Source of the DNA: Congeria kusceri
Taxonomy: Eukaryota; Mollusca; Bivalvia; Myida; Dreissenidae
Direction: 5' to 3'
NCBI GenBank assembly: GCA_027627225.1
Contig: JAPFQT010000379.1
Location: 1-64,000 of the forward strand
Length of the DNA: 64,000 nt
Position numbers and translations under genes: made by a program. Shown here piece after piece: positions 46,221 to 57,502 of the stretch (its first letter is position 1; each line of letters begins with the position of its first letter). The notes beneath the pieces were generated by a model. That model did not search any database, had not been told where the DNA came from, and worked only from the letters and a program-made list of their open reading frames with translations.

Positions 46221-48386
46221 CTTGTCTTTGATGTCTTTTATAAGCGTTGAACTAACTGTTTATATTATTTAAACTTGTACGTGATAACTGCGATATTGTT
46301 CAGTGACAAGGTGTTGATATGCAGATAATTATTACATTAATTAACATTAACTGTTAAAATAGCATATACAAATAATCATTTAGCCCGTAAAGTATGGAAG
46401 AAAAGATAGATACCTTAATTGAAGGTATTAACAAACTTTGATGCTCGTGCACAATTTCGCCTCATGAACAAAAAGCAGTTCTTTTGTTAAGTCCCTTTGT
46501 CCGTCATTATAAAGTATGTTGAAATATAACTGTATACTTATTAAGGTAATTTTACTGTCAGTCAGTAATGGAACAGGGTAAACTTTTCTCTGCAATTCGT
46601 GTGCATAAATCATAAACGTCCTGATCAGTGTTTCTCTGATTAATTTCAAGGCACTTACAAGGTCTAAAAAGTAACACTTGTCATCAGGAACATTCCTGCC
46701 AAGTTAGATTTAAAGGCGCCAAGCGGTTTCAGAAGTTGTAAAGTAAATGGTTGACGACGACGACAGACGATATTAATATGGAAGTCCACCCTTCTGAGAC
46801 GGAAGCTATACCCCATGTTGATTTTCGGTACTAAATCGCCCGTTTATCGCCGCATACTAAAACAGTTTCACATAGCATCATACCCTTTCTAAAACTAAGA
46901 AACATTATAATTAATGAAATGTACTTAATCTGAAATGAGCATATAAGCGTTAGGACTAGAATAAACCAAAGTCATAGACACTATGACTCATAGACGGTCT
47001 ATTCTAGTCCTAGATGTGTCGAGGATTGTTCTAGACACAGGCCATCATCTTGCACGATCGAATGTTTCTGTCACCAGCATGTGGCTTATTTTAACATTCT
47101 CGAGTCTGTTTATTGGGTAGAACCAGTACTAAGTGTGAAATATTCACTACATTACTGTACATTCAATTGATAATTTATAGCGGATTGGAATATGCTTAAG
47201 TTTTTGTCATGTCTTTAATGTCTTAATTAGATAGAGAGACCTGAAAAGTGTGGCCTGACACCTGCATGTGCTCATAGAAACGAGCATCATGATCGTTAGA
47301 CTGAGCTCTTCGTTCAGCCTTGTACTATTTAGCATGATGCTCGACCTAAAGAGCATGATGCTCGGTTTTAACACACGCACAATATTGGCTGATTAATATG
47401 TCTGATAAATTGATATATGTTTGGATATATATCATCACACAGAAAAAACATAAGAAGAACTGTAAATCTTAGTTGGAATGATATATTTTATGTTTTAAGT
47501 GATATGATGGAATGTGATGTTACGTCAATAGCCCCAATTTGTCACACTGACCTCGCATACCATTCTTTCCTTGAAACGTTGGTCATTTTATATAGTCCGC
47601 TAACCTGTTTTGAAACGGGGGAACAGGAAAGGTTGCTAAATTATTAATTGTTAAACGTTATATAAAATGATCAGCATGTTGTATGTTTGGTAGGGTCTTC
47701 CTTTAGTGGTGAACATTATAAATAAATCAGATAAATTGTCTATATAAAGTCCACAACAATCAGTGTGTTACAGTATATCTATTAAAACATAAGAAACCAA
47801 TATAGAAATATATATAGTACTACACTGCTACGCACATGCTCTTTGTTGATTTCAAGAATCACGTGAATATCATGTGACACGAAGTTGCATAACCGTTACA
47901 TCGTGTGGATAAAATGAACGACTGTAAAATATTGCAGTTTACAATTCAGTGTGTATTTAAAATACATCAGTTAATGAAGTACAAGAAAACAAGTAAAACA
48001 TATAATTTAACTGTATATTACATATTGCATATCTATTTCTTACCTTAATGATATTTCTTTCAAATTTAATCCCATAAATATAAATTAACATTAGTTTACC
48101 AAAAAGCACGACATACACATGCTCCGCATATTAACTAGTGTAAGACCAAGAAACGGCATGTTTATTACGCGTAACGTCTTGTTATATATTGCATTCTGAA
48201 ATATATCATAGAAACTACTGTTTTTTACACAAAGCATGGACGAAGTGTTAAGTTTGTTGCGTGCATATGTGAAACACCCAACTAACATGTTTTTTACCAG
48301 TCCTTAAACACACATTTTATTGCGTCGTCAAATTATACAATAAACTTGAGACAACCCCAAAGTTTACATACTTCTAATCGGACAGA
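46221..48386. other. gene-poor stretch with a nested palindrome
   Basis: No gene is called; frames at 46428-46649 (minus), 47417-47647 and 48091-48288 (minus) lack domain signatures. TAGGACTAGAATA (46951-46963) pairs perfectly with 47000-47012, and within the loop GTCATAG (46971-46977) pairs with CTATGAC (46981-46987). Confidence 0.4.
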
Positions 48387-49384
48387 CATATGTCTTCCAT
48401 TCTACACCATTCACCAGTTCTACAATTGATGTAAGCTATACAGACGTGTGGTTTTCCATTCTTCAACTACAGCATTCCCCAGTTCTACAATTGATGTAAG
48501 CTTTACAGACGTGTGGTCTTCCATTCTTCAACTACACCATTCCCCAGTTCTACAATTGATGTAAGCTATACAGACGTGTGGTCTTTCATTCTTCAACTAC
48601 AGCATTCCCCAGTTCTACAATTGATGTAAGCTTTACAGACGTGTGGTCTTCCATTCTTCAACTACAGCATTCCCCAGTTCTACAATTGATGTAAGCTATA
48701 CAGACGTGTGGTCTTCCATTCTTCAACTACACCATTCCCCAGTTCTACAATTGATGTAAGCTATACAGACATGTGGTCTTCCATTCTTCAACTACAGCAT
48801 TCCCCAGTTCTACAATTGATGTAAGCTATACAGACATGTGGTCTTCCTTTCTACAGCATTCCCCAGTACTACAATTGATGTAAGCTATACAGACGTGTGG
48901 TCTTCCATTCTTCAACTACACCATTCCCCAGTTCTACAATTGATGTAAGCTATACAGACATGTGGTCTTCCATTCTTCAACTACAGCATTCCCCAGTTCT
49001 ACAATTGATGTAAGCTATACAGACATGTGGTCTTCCATTCTTCAACTACAGCATTCCCCAGTTCTGCAATTGATGTAAGCTATACAGGCATGTGGTCTTC
49101 CATTCTTCAACTACAGCATTCCCCAGTTCTACAATTGATGTAAGCTATACAGGCATGTGGTCTTCCATTCTTCAACTACAGCATTCCCCAGTTCTACAAT
49201 TGATGTAAGCTATACAGACATGTGGTCTTCCATTCTTCAACTACAGCATTCCCCAGTTCTACAATTGATGTAAGCAATACAGACATGTGGTCTTCCTTTC
49301 TACACCATTCCCCAGTACTACAATTGATGTAAGCTATACAGACGTGTGGTCTTCCATTCTTCAACTACACCATTCCCCAGTTCT
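48387..49384 (+). repeat. 65-bp minisatellite, ~15 copies with higher-order structure
   Basis: ACAATTGATGTAAGC recurs at 48422, 48487, 48552, 48617, 48682, 48747, 48812, 48871, 48936, 49001, 49066 (one change), 49131, 49196, 49261 and 49320. The period is 65 bp except for two 59-bp steps. Both short units have the same 6-bp loss (CTTCCTTTCTACA) and the variant CAGTACTACAATTG, and they lie 449 bp apart, so a seven-unit block has been duplicated. Unit variants GCATTCCCC/CCATTCCCC and AAGCTTTAC/AAGCTATAC mark subtypes. No open frame is maintained. Confidence 0.9.
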
Positions 49385-49430
49385 TGGACAGTATTTCAAT
49401 ATGCAATATTAGTGTTAACCAATGAAGCAC

Positions 49431-49706
49431 TGTAGGCCCATATTTTTCACAAATAAAATTTTTCACATCTGTGAAAAAAAGGATCTCATTCTTCACACAT
49501 CTTAATTTTATTCTTTACACATCCCATTTGTATTCGTCGAATTTTCTGTGAAGATTGTGATTGCATCCAGTTTTTGATATGCAGTGAAATTATATTCTTC
49601 TGTGATCCTCGCGCATACCCCTTTTTAGCCAATCTCATTATTCGCACTTAAAATGTGACAAATGAGATCCTATTATTCACAGCTGTGTGAAAAATGTGAT
49701 CCTACA
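49431..49706. mobile_element. complete 276-bp inverted-repeat transposon with 6-bp target duplication
   Basis: Outer ends TGTAGG and CCTACA are inverse. The inverted repeats extend inward (TATTTTTCACA at left, TGTGAAAAATG at right) and recur in an inner pair: 49459-49500 and 49652-49694 share GGATCTCATT and its complement. AAGCAC flanks both sides (49425-49430 and 49707-49712). Non-coding MITE. A 6-bp duplication excludes Tc1/mariner and TTAA elements. It lies 46 bp beyond the minisatellite. Confidence 0.75.
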
Positions 49707-49913
49707 AAGCACTCTTATTTCGTTTTTTTTCCATAATGAAGATCAGGCACAATCACTTGGAGCAATCCATTGCTACTTGGGAAGTTGTTAAGCGTGAAAT
49801 GTTCGACAACGAAGGCCACAATTCTTATAATACTTAAGCTTCAGCACTGGTTTTCGTGTATCCAATTTCCGTTATTTCTATCGATGTTTTCAATATATAT
49901 GTAATTTTAATGC

Positions 49914-50153
49914 ATGAAAGATTTATTGGAGAATCTGGCTATTTTGTTTTTTACGTGTATATGCGTCTTTATTTCTGCGATATCCCACATTAAATTACTC
50001 TTAAGTTATGTTACAGACCACGCCAAACTCCCGCCAAGTGTACACTTCACGTGCATCGCGTGCAATTGTGCTTTAACCCCAAATTATCTTAAATCCAGTC
50101 AGGATAGCAGTCGTTTGAGCTGTGTCAGTCTGCTTCCGATCTTCATGGTTTGA
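49914..50153 (+). CDS. weak candidate small ORF with hydrophobic N-terminus
   Basis: 79 residues starting MKDLLENLAILFFTCICVFI, a plausible signal peptide or membrane anchor, then a Cys-containing tail (FTCIACNCALTPNY). No family recognised, no supporting splice sites or signals, and the length is within chance for this composition. Confidence 0.15.
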   Translation: MKDLLENLAILFFTCICVFISAISHIKLLLSYVTDHAKLPPSVHFTCIACNCALTPNYLKSSQDSSRLSCVSLLPIFMV

Positions 50154-50614
50154 CCAAGGTGGTTAGCCGCTCAGAAAGTCAGGAATTTATGTGGGACACA
50201 GATGTCTTGTGAATCGAACTGTCTCAGTTCACGGTGTTCGTCGGGGAGCGCATTGAGTACACCTGGGTCCATATTTATGATGATACTTAATTATTATTAA
50301 CTTAAGTTGAACATAGGTTAAAGTAAGAATCTGTGTTTTAAACACTGTGAATTGAACTAATTGCGTAACAAAAACTAAATATTAACACCTTTGGAATTTT
50401 AAAATATCAATTTTAATTCACAGGTGATCGTAGAAATTTATACTTTCACGAGTGGCACAGTGATCTGTTTTTCATATATTTGAATGTGTTCAATAGTTGG
50501 CATCTTAGTGATAGTCATCGTAGGTATATATTCCGTTACCTTTACCACGTTATTAATCAAGAAGCATATCTGAGCGAACGCGGAGTGCGACGACGAATGA
50601 ATACATATCGCATG

Positions 50615-50800
50615 CATCTGATGATGACGATGGCATTCAATGCAACGATGATGATAATAATGATGATTTATTACGTTCATGATGATGACAATGAGGACGA
50701 AAATCATCACGACGATATACATGATGATGATGATGACGATGATAACAATGATGATGATGATGATCACGATGATGATGATCACGATGATAGAGATGATGAA
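50615..50800 (+). repeat. GAT/ATG trinucleotide microsatellite
   Basis: Imperfect (GAT)n interspersed with GAC and CAC. On the plus strand it produces an Asp-rich frame (50480-50821), on the minus strand an Ile/Val-rich one. Both are consequences of the repeat. Confidence 0.85.
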
Positions 50801-51179
50801 AGCATGACACAGCGCCTTTAAATTTGGCAAGGCCAGATTAAATGTTCTATTGTTATAATCCCATTGAAACTGCACGAGGCTTCACAAATTTAAAAACCAA
50901 TTAAAGTAACGGTTATAGTTTTATGTATGACATGGGTTGTGTACACGTGATTAAGTGTGTGGTGTGTAATTCTAAACTTGCAAAATGTGATCGTTTAGGT
51001 AAGTGCTTGTATTTTTACGTATTTATTGACTTAAATTTGTAATTTGTTTAAGCACGTGCATAATGATATATGTCTAAGCAGTGCTCCAAGTATAGTGTAA
51101 GCAGTGGGGAAAATTGCAAATAACGTGTTTTCTTGTGACGATTGCGATATGGAGATATTTGTGAATAATTCTAACTATC

Positions 51180-51243
51180 TGTGACGTGAAACTGCAAACT
51201 TGGCAAGAACGTGGACTGTGTCGGGAAGTTGAAGCCAGCAAAG
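51180..51243 (+). other. possible 5' UTR exon ending in a strong splice donor
   Basis: GCCAGCAAAG|GTAAGTGACG at 51243/51244 is a near-ideal donor. The preceding 60 bp are more GC-rich than the surroundings, and no long frame is open, so if transcribed it would be a non-coding first exon. No partner exon identified. Confidence 0.2.
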
Positions 51244-51390
51244 GTAAGTGACGTTTAGTTTTATATGAAAATATACCTAAATATGTAGGACAAGTTTCAA
51301 AGTGTTTTTTTCATTTGATTGTCGGGGTTGTCAATAAAATATATAGGAAATAAAATAGTTTTTCACAACCATATATTTCGTTATGAATGT

Positions 51391-51700
51391 ACGAGGGTTG
51401 TTCAAAAATAAATATCACTGAGGCAATAACGTTGACATCTTGTAATTTACATATATGATTATATATACACAATACATCGGAACATTTCCTGTATATACAG
51501 TGAAAATTTCAATAAAATAAAATCATATATTAAATTTCTATGACAATTACAACAGTGTGTGCGCAAGCCGGCGCACGAGAACAGAAAAAGTATTGACGTT
51601 ATCGACGTCACAAACGCTCCGAACTTTGCCAATGTTCACTCTTTCAAAGTACTCCCGCGCGTGTTCAGTATAACAGTGTACAAGGTATAATCTTTGCTCG
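51391..51700 (+). mobile_element. probable 5' fragment of a mariner-like element
   Basis: TACGAGGGTTGTTCAAAAAT at 51391-51410 resembles the terminal inverted repeat of mariner-type elements. The following 290 bp (with GTGTGTGCGCAAGCCGGCGC, GACGTTATCGACGTCACAAA and GTGTTCAGTATAACAGTGTA) are GC-shifted and look like an untranslated leader. No transposase frame and no matching right end follow, so it is truncated. Confidence 0.35.
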
Positions 51701-51888
51701 CAAAGATACAAAAAAAAGCGTAACATATTTTCTAAATGGCATTATTTCGCGTCTAATGTTACGTTTCTCTGACCAATAGTTTCGAAAGGGTACCTGTAGG
51801 TAGATAATGGATCGGTTAATTCATATCTATTGCAAAAAGAATGCATGAGGTAAAGGTAATAAGACATTTATTTATAAACTGACGTACC

Positions 51889-52002
51889 CCACTGTCTGCT
51901 CCTTCGCTGAAGCCTGCATTATCTTCTGAGCCAGCATCATCAGGATACGGACCGTGATGTTGCGATATTGGTCGTTGAATAGACCATATATCGACACAAT
52001 TG
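51889..52002 (-). CDS. candidate internal exon, unknown gene
   Basis: On the minus strand the frame reads AIVSIYGLFNDQYRN then ITVRILMMLAQKIMQASAKE then QTVG, helical and protein-like, ending at a donor-like GG|GTACGTC (51889-51887). The acceptor would be AAAG|CAATTG (52002) or TACAAG|ATTAT (52011), but the pyrimidine tract is weak. Codon composition is clearly higher in GC than the flanks. No family recognised. Confidence 0.3.
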
Positions 52003-52280
52003 CTTTATAATCTTGTATACAATATTTGATTATAAATATATAAGTATTTTCAGAAATTGCGATGAATTGAGATGTCATTTATTTATATTTTGTAAACCTT
52101 ATGCGTATATTGATTGAACTCGAAATAAATTTTATTCGTGATTTTATAAACTTACATCTTATATATGAAATACTTCTAATTAAATTAAGTTAAATTAATT
52201 AAAGGTCACAACATGGGACGTATTCGCAAATCTTTGGTCATTATTGTTCATTATAATGTCGTATTAAGTTTAAACCTTTT

Positions 52281-52450
52281 TATTTAGGCGCGATTGTGTT
52301 GAAAGCTAGCTAATTGACACTGTCGAGTCCATTCCCTGGGAAGAACCAAAACTTGTGTCTTATGGTCATGTCAACGCTTCCCGAGTACGATTCGAACTCA
52401 TGAGCTCCCAAATTCCCAATTGCAGGTTGGACACCATGTTAATTATGCCA
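52281..52450 (-). mobile_element. tRNA-derived SINE, minus strand, most complete copy
   Basis: On the minus strand: head AACATGGTGTCCAACCTGCA, B box GAGTTCGAATCG, then GGTTCTTCCCAGGGAATGGA, CTCGACAGTGTC and an A-rich end (GCGCCTAAATAAA). Same family as 26030 and 38225. Confidence 0.6.
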
Positions 52451-52671
52451 CTGTGAATTTCAAAGTTTTATTTGATGTATTTCGCCCTGTTCAGGAGTAT
52501 CGGTGTTATGTTAAAGACAACCAAGTATGATGTCCGTTTAACAGCGTCCATCAAACCCTAAGAAATCTTGCAACATCCGAAATTACATTTGTTACGTGTT
52601 TCAGCATAAATATATTCAGCGCTACTGCAGGTTTTCACATTCTTGTGTACATTATTAATGTGCTGGTTTGG

Positions 52672-52693
52672 CTGTTGTTGTTGTTGTTGTCAC
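52672..52693 (+). repeat. (GTT)n microsatellite
   Basis: Six to seven GTT units in a row (CTGTTGTTGTTGTTGTTGTC). Confidence 0.85.
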
Positions 52694-52982
52694 GGTTCGT
52701 TCTTAACGGGTGTCCGTAGGTCCGAGACTTTTCGCAAGGACCGGTTGTCTTTGAACAGTTTAATTTCGGGCATGCAGTAAGAATTGCAAATTTACTTCCC
52801 TACATTTACATTACTCAACTGTTCTACATCAAGTAATTAATGTAGATTGGACACGATACTTTGTTTTATTGATGCTGTTTTGTGAATGCCATTGATGTAA
52901 ATTCTGAATAAACCGCCGTGTGAGGATGTTCAGCGCTTGCCGGCGGTCTGCTGCCGGTTTTTACAGGTTATTCCATACTCAC

Positions 52983-53125
52983 CCCAAACATTGATCCAAC
53001 TCGCCTTCCCAATTCACCCGAACCTGCCCGACTGGACTAAGGTCTGTAGTCTTAGGAACGCGGCTGTTCTGTAGCATTCCGTGTTGCCCCCGTGACACGG
53101 AACAGTGTGGCGCGCGAGAATCATA
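52983..53125 (-). CDS. candidate internal exon, unknown gene
   Basis: The minus-strand frame is open throughout 143 bp: YDSRAPHCSVSRGQHGMLQN, SRVPKTTDLSPVGQVRVNWE, GELDQCLG. It ends in a strong donor GGG|GTGAGT. The acceptor (AACTAAG|TATG) is poor in pyrimidines. The segment is GC-rich with several CpGs. No domain recognised. Its end phase does not fit the 52002 acceptor directly, so another exon would be needed between them. Confidence 0.25.
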
Positions 53126-53683
53126 CTTAGTTTTCCTTTCTAGTTATGGTAAAAGGTTTTGTTTGAAAACTCCCCGTTGATAACGTACTGCGTTTAAAGT
53201 TTACGTTAACAAATTACGCGTTCAGGGGCTTTTTTCCAGGAACATCTTGAGTAAAATCTTATCCATAACTTTAAAATTAACATTTTATTTAAATTATTTT
53301 GACATTTCGCATAGTGTAAATTCGCTGTAAACTGAATAAATGAATCGTGTTCACGTAACTGTAAATCATACATTATACTAGTAGAAATATTCAGTTCAGT
53401 TAAACTTAAGATGTTTCGGTGATACGGCCCCAGTTTTATTATGTAGCGATTCACGGAACCACCCGCTTACTTACTCTGTCGTGAAAATAGCATTTGGCAA
53501 TAAAACGAAAATGACGCGCTCTGTCGTCATAGCTGGAATTATTGACATTGACAACGTTAGCCCAGTCGGCCATGGAACGTCAAACATGTCGTCTAGTCCA
53601 GATCCACCACATTGCACGGTGTCTCGCCGTAAATTGTACCCTAAATTTCGGCCATATGCATATTTAAGTCATCGTCTACATAC

Positions 53684-53791
53684 CTCCGTGACTTGTTCAG
53701 GGATGGTAACTTCCTTCGCGGTTGTCTTGCAGCGGCCTGTTACACTTCCGGTAGCGTGGAATTCATCACGTATTATTGCTGTCGTCCTCGT
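53684..53791 (-). CDS. candidate internal exon, unknown gene
   Basis: Bounded on the minus strand by a good acceptor TTTTACCTACAG|ACGAGG and a good donor CACGGAG|GTATGT. 108 bp encode 36 residues in phase 0: TRTTAIIRDEFHATGSVTGR then CKTTAKEVTIPEQVTE. This is the best bounded of the three minus-strand candidates. The plus-strand frame 53481-53801 overlaps it and is an alternative reading. No family recognised. Confidence 0.35.
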
Positions 53792-54211
53792 CTGTAGGTA
53801 AAACGCTCATGCTTCCTGAAATTTTGGACGCAAATTTGCTTTTTATTAATGAACAAACGTCAACGGATATGTATGGTGCCACTAAAATTGGTATTCATTT
53901 TATTTTGTTTTGTAAACATTTCATGTATAAACGCGTGGCACAAAACGTGTGTTCTTACATTTGAGAGTTGACGTATAATTTGATAGTTTGCCGTTTTAAG
54001 GTATTCAGCCAGATTTTAAGCGTTGTAAATATTATGTAATAGTATGTCATAGTATTAAACTGTCTTGGATTATTTAAATGACATTTGACTGCGCATCGTA
54101 ACACAGACGCACGGGTCTGCCATTAACCGGCAAATTAACATATTTGATTGAATTCCATAATAATAATCGTTTTAAAGATGGTTATATGCCGTCGATGAAC
54201 ACGAGGTTTGT

Positions 54212-54296
54212 CCGCCGACGAAAGCTAACCGTGTGTCGACCGATGTAGGCAACCGTGTGTCGGCCGATGAGCGCAACCGTGTGTCTGCCGACGGTC
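54212..54296 (+). repeat. 24-bp tandem repeat, ~3 copies
   Basis: AACCGTGTGTC occurs at 54227, 54251 and 54275 with CCGACGA/CCGATG spacers. GC-rich and CpG-rich relative to the flanks. Confidence 0.75.
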
Positions 54297-54299
54297 ATT

Positions 54300-55256
54300 G
54301 TAAATAGCAGCATTTAGAGGCTAGTCATATTCATAGCGTATTTTTGTGGAGGTTTTGTATAAATTCAGAAAAATAAAACAAAATTTAGAATGAGCTATTG
54401 AAAATGTAATTTAATGTTAATTTTTGACATGCCGTAGTATTTCTTTATTGTGTCAGAACATTTTAAAAGACTAAATGCTAGTCTATGTGAATTAAACGTT
54501 AGCGATCTGAATTTGCTGAGGCGTGCATCAGTTGCTGAGGGACTTTTTTCGATTGTTTTAATATAAATGTAGATTATTTTATAACAACAGTTATAAACTA
54601 GGACTATGTTTGCAAGATATATTGAACATATGTCGAATATGATCCAGACTTTGTAAAATTGAAGCGCAACAAAGTGCAAATGAAACTGTTCTGTTCTAAG
54701 AGCGCGTAAATTTGAATCTTACTTGGTTTCCGTCGACTCTAGTTACAGCATTCTTTATTTAGAACGATTTGTTAGGACATAAGCAACATTGGGACCCAGA
54801 ATAATTGCAAAAGCAGAAGTATATTTTCTTGAGTCTAAGTCTGCTCTTTATTTTTAAGTTTAAGAACGGATTGGTATCCCCAGTCATGTTTGGGTCAGTT
54901 TTAACTTTGAAAAATTGTTGTTACTTGTAACGATTTTCAAGGTGGTACGGGTGATTAATATATTTCATTCGACTTGAAAATGTCGAAAATCTGGCACACG
55001 GTAACATATACTTACTTTTTTACATCGATCAGTAGTAGCAATTTAATGTTAGATTGCTTATTAATATAAAGAAAAAAATCCAACTAACTGCGTTATTATT
55101 ACATGAATAATTAAATTTGTATTTATCATGTATTATTTTACTGCACCATGTAAACCAGGCGCGATTTTACAAAGCATGTCAGTCACTGACTTCTGTCCTA
55201 TCATCAATTTGAATTCTAACATACTTGCCGATTTTTTTCTATAGTCAAGGAACAAA
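54300..55256. other. gene-poor stretch
   Basis: AT-rich, no gene or repeat boundary recognised. The minus-strand frame 54395-54679 has no domain signature. Confidence 0.4.
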
Positions 55257-55765
55257 ATTATCGTTGTTAAACTACCCCGCAATAAACGAAGTAAAAAGTA
55301 GTCCCAATTGTGAGCGGAGCATATTAAAATGTAGTTATCATAACAATTGCAAATTTATTTGTCATATCATGTGAGAATCGAAATAATTTTCGCGTGATCC
55401 TTGTTTATTGGCCAATAAACAACTCTTTGTCGTTCTGATGCGTGGCTATTAAAACAATCGGGCCAACGACCTCGTGGTTAAATTCCTACGCATCAGAACT
55501 CAAAAACGTTGTTGATTGGCCGCTTAACAACGATAATGCGAAAATTATTTCGATTCTCACATGATATGACAAATAAGTTTGCAATTGTAACCATATCATG
55601 TGAGAATCGAAATTATTTTTGCATTATCGTTGTTTATTGGCCAATAAACAACTCTTTGTTGTTCCGATGCGTGGCTATTAAACCAATCGGGCTAACGGCC
55701 TCGTGGTTAAATTCCTACGCATCAGAACTCCAAATCATTGTTTATTGGCCACTAAACAACGATAA
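55257..55765 (+). mobile_element. family M MITE, tandem double copy
   Basis: Two cores in direct orientation (CAACTCTTTGT.GTTC.GATGC, TAAA.CAATCGGGC, CGTGGTTAAATTCCTACGC). The first core is enclosed by arms 55341-55393 and 55538-55590 that are inverse over about 53 bp with few mismatches (GTCATATCATGTGAGAATCG and its complement). A perfect 24-bp palindrome, GTTGTTTATTGG followed by its complement, sits at 55629-55652, with a 22-bp version at 55401-55422. Confidence 0.65.
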
Positions 55766-55984
55766 ATAGAAAAGTATTTCTTAAATATAATAGCTTACAA
55801 GTTGGACGAGAAATTGTAGCATAGGCGTTAACATGAATCTACGTGAAACAATAACAAGAATAACACAGGTCACAGCGATATCTGAGCAAGTAATAAGCGT
55901 AAAGAATTGATTTATTTCCGCTTGCCCCCACCCCTCCCCCAGCCTATTTTTTCCGCCGACCCTATATTTTTTTTTTCCTATCAA

Positions 55985-56480
55985 TCATTAAGTTTTTCTG
56001 ATTTTCGGCAGTTTTCGCTTATATTATACGTTTCTTGCTAGAAATCTCTTTTTTTATGACCTTATTTATAGTTAAGTTACAGTTTCTTTGTTGGAGGCAT
56101 TTAAACATTTTACATGCATTCCGATATACTTTAACTGCGTGGTGAATATGCGGCGAAGAAAAAAAGTTAATAACAAAAATAGTTATATTTTACCTCCCCT
56201 CGTAGATATTGTATGAGATATCAGCGGAAATCAAACGAGTTTTTGTTTTTGCCTCATGTGTCTGTGCATGTACTCATAAAGCTTTTTAGTGAACACTTAA
56301 GTCAATGTCTCTGTGACCATTTCAATTATAGCTCGAGTTTGAATTGTTTATTCTAGTAAAACTGTGACAAATGCTTCTTTTTTTTATTATCATTTCACAT
56401 AAAACGTTATCTTAATTTTTACTTTTGTATCCTTTATTATTGTCTTTCTCAGGAGATTTATGCATTCCGCCCCAGCTTCT
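55985..56480. other. gene-poor stretch
   Basis: AT-rich spacer; nothing recognisable. Confidence 0.4.
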
Positions 56481-56486
56481 CTTATT

Positions 56487-56815
56487 ATGCCCCCCTTCGA
56501 AGAAGTGGGGGTATCTTGCTTTGCACCTGTCGGTCGGTCGGTAGGTCTGCCCGTAGACCATTTCGCTTCCGCACGATATCTTGAAAACGCTTTGTCCTAC
56601 GATCAGGAAAGTTGGTACGCTGGTTAATTGGGAGGAAAGGAAGAATTCTATATATTTTGAGGTCAACAGGTCAAAGGTCTAGGTCCCCGTTGCAAAAAAT
56701 AGAAAAACGGTTTCCCCTCAATAACTTTAGAACGCATTGAGATATTTTAATGAAACGTTATACATAGATACCTTACATCGAGACCTCGCTTAGGATTGCA
56801 TATCGGGTGGGACTG
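56487..56815 (+). mobile_element. GGGGGCATA-type element, 3'-truncated
   Basis: Head ATGCCCCCCTTCGAAGAAGTGGGGGTATC (hairpin), CTGTCGGTCGGTCGGTAGG tract, then one family A unit (AGATATTTTAATGAAACG, ATACCTTACATCGAGACCTC). The sequence then leaves the repeat abruptly, so the right end is missing. Confidence 0.6.
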
Positions 56816-57502
56816 ATAAACGCCATATAAACGTTCCCAAGAACTATTTCTACGATACGATGTTTTGAATGAGATTTCATTGACAGCTGCGTGACCCAAA
56901 TCCGAATTTGAACATTGAGGAAGAAGCCTCACATGTATAGGTAGATTTCGGTATTTCAAGTCACTTTCTTCCAGTCTGATGTAATATTATCGGATATACA
57001 CACACTGTGAAATAATCTGTAAATCTCAACTTTGAAACATGTCATATCCGATTACTTTTGTTAATTTGGTCTATTTGTTGATTTAAACTTGTTTTTCGTA
57101 GATGCTCTTGCTTGTTTAATAACATTCCATTTTTTAAAAGAAAATCTGTTTCAATAAGTCTATGGTAACCAACAAAAATTACAGCCGCACTGACATGTGT
57201 TGCAGTATACTCGGGTTTTCCTTTCCAAGAATTGTTGGTGATTTTTTGCAAAAATAATTCATATGTTTGACAGTTATTAAAATATAAATTACGAAGTTTA
57301 ATTCTATAAATAGAAGTACTTTAATGCTGATGGTGTATCAATTTAAAGGCACTTATGTTAAATATGAACATTCAAATTGATTGCCTTTACACGTCTGCTT
57401 GCTCTAATGACCGTTTGTAACATGAGTAATTAATAAATATATATTTGAATTTTTCAAAAAGGGCTACTTTTGTTGTTGTTGTAACTATAAAAGAAGCGCG
57501 TC

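Noticed and set aside
48387..49384. Regular repeat that might be taken for a CRISPR array
   Set aside because: Units are tandem with no unique spacers, and the genome is eukaryotic.
50480..50821. 113-residue Asp-rich frame and its 145-residue minus-strand counterpart
   Set aside because: Both are produced by a GAT/ATG trinucleotide repeat, and the non-repeat parts show no domain.
53030..53645. Similar words PHCSVSR/PHCTVSR and LSPVGQ/VSPVGH on opposite strands
   Set aside because: The order of the two motifs differs between strands and the DNA match is short, so chance similarity is more likely than an inverted duplication.
53481..53801. 106-residue plus-strand frame ending at a GTAAAA donor-like site
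   Set aside because: The opposite strand has better splice boundaries (acceptor CCTACAG, donor GAG|GTATGT) over the same region; only one reading is likely.
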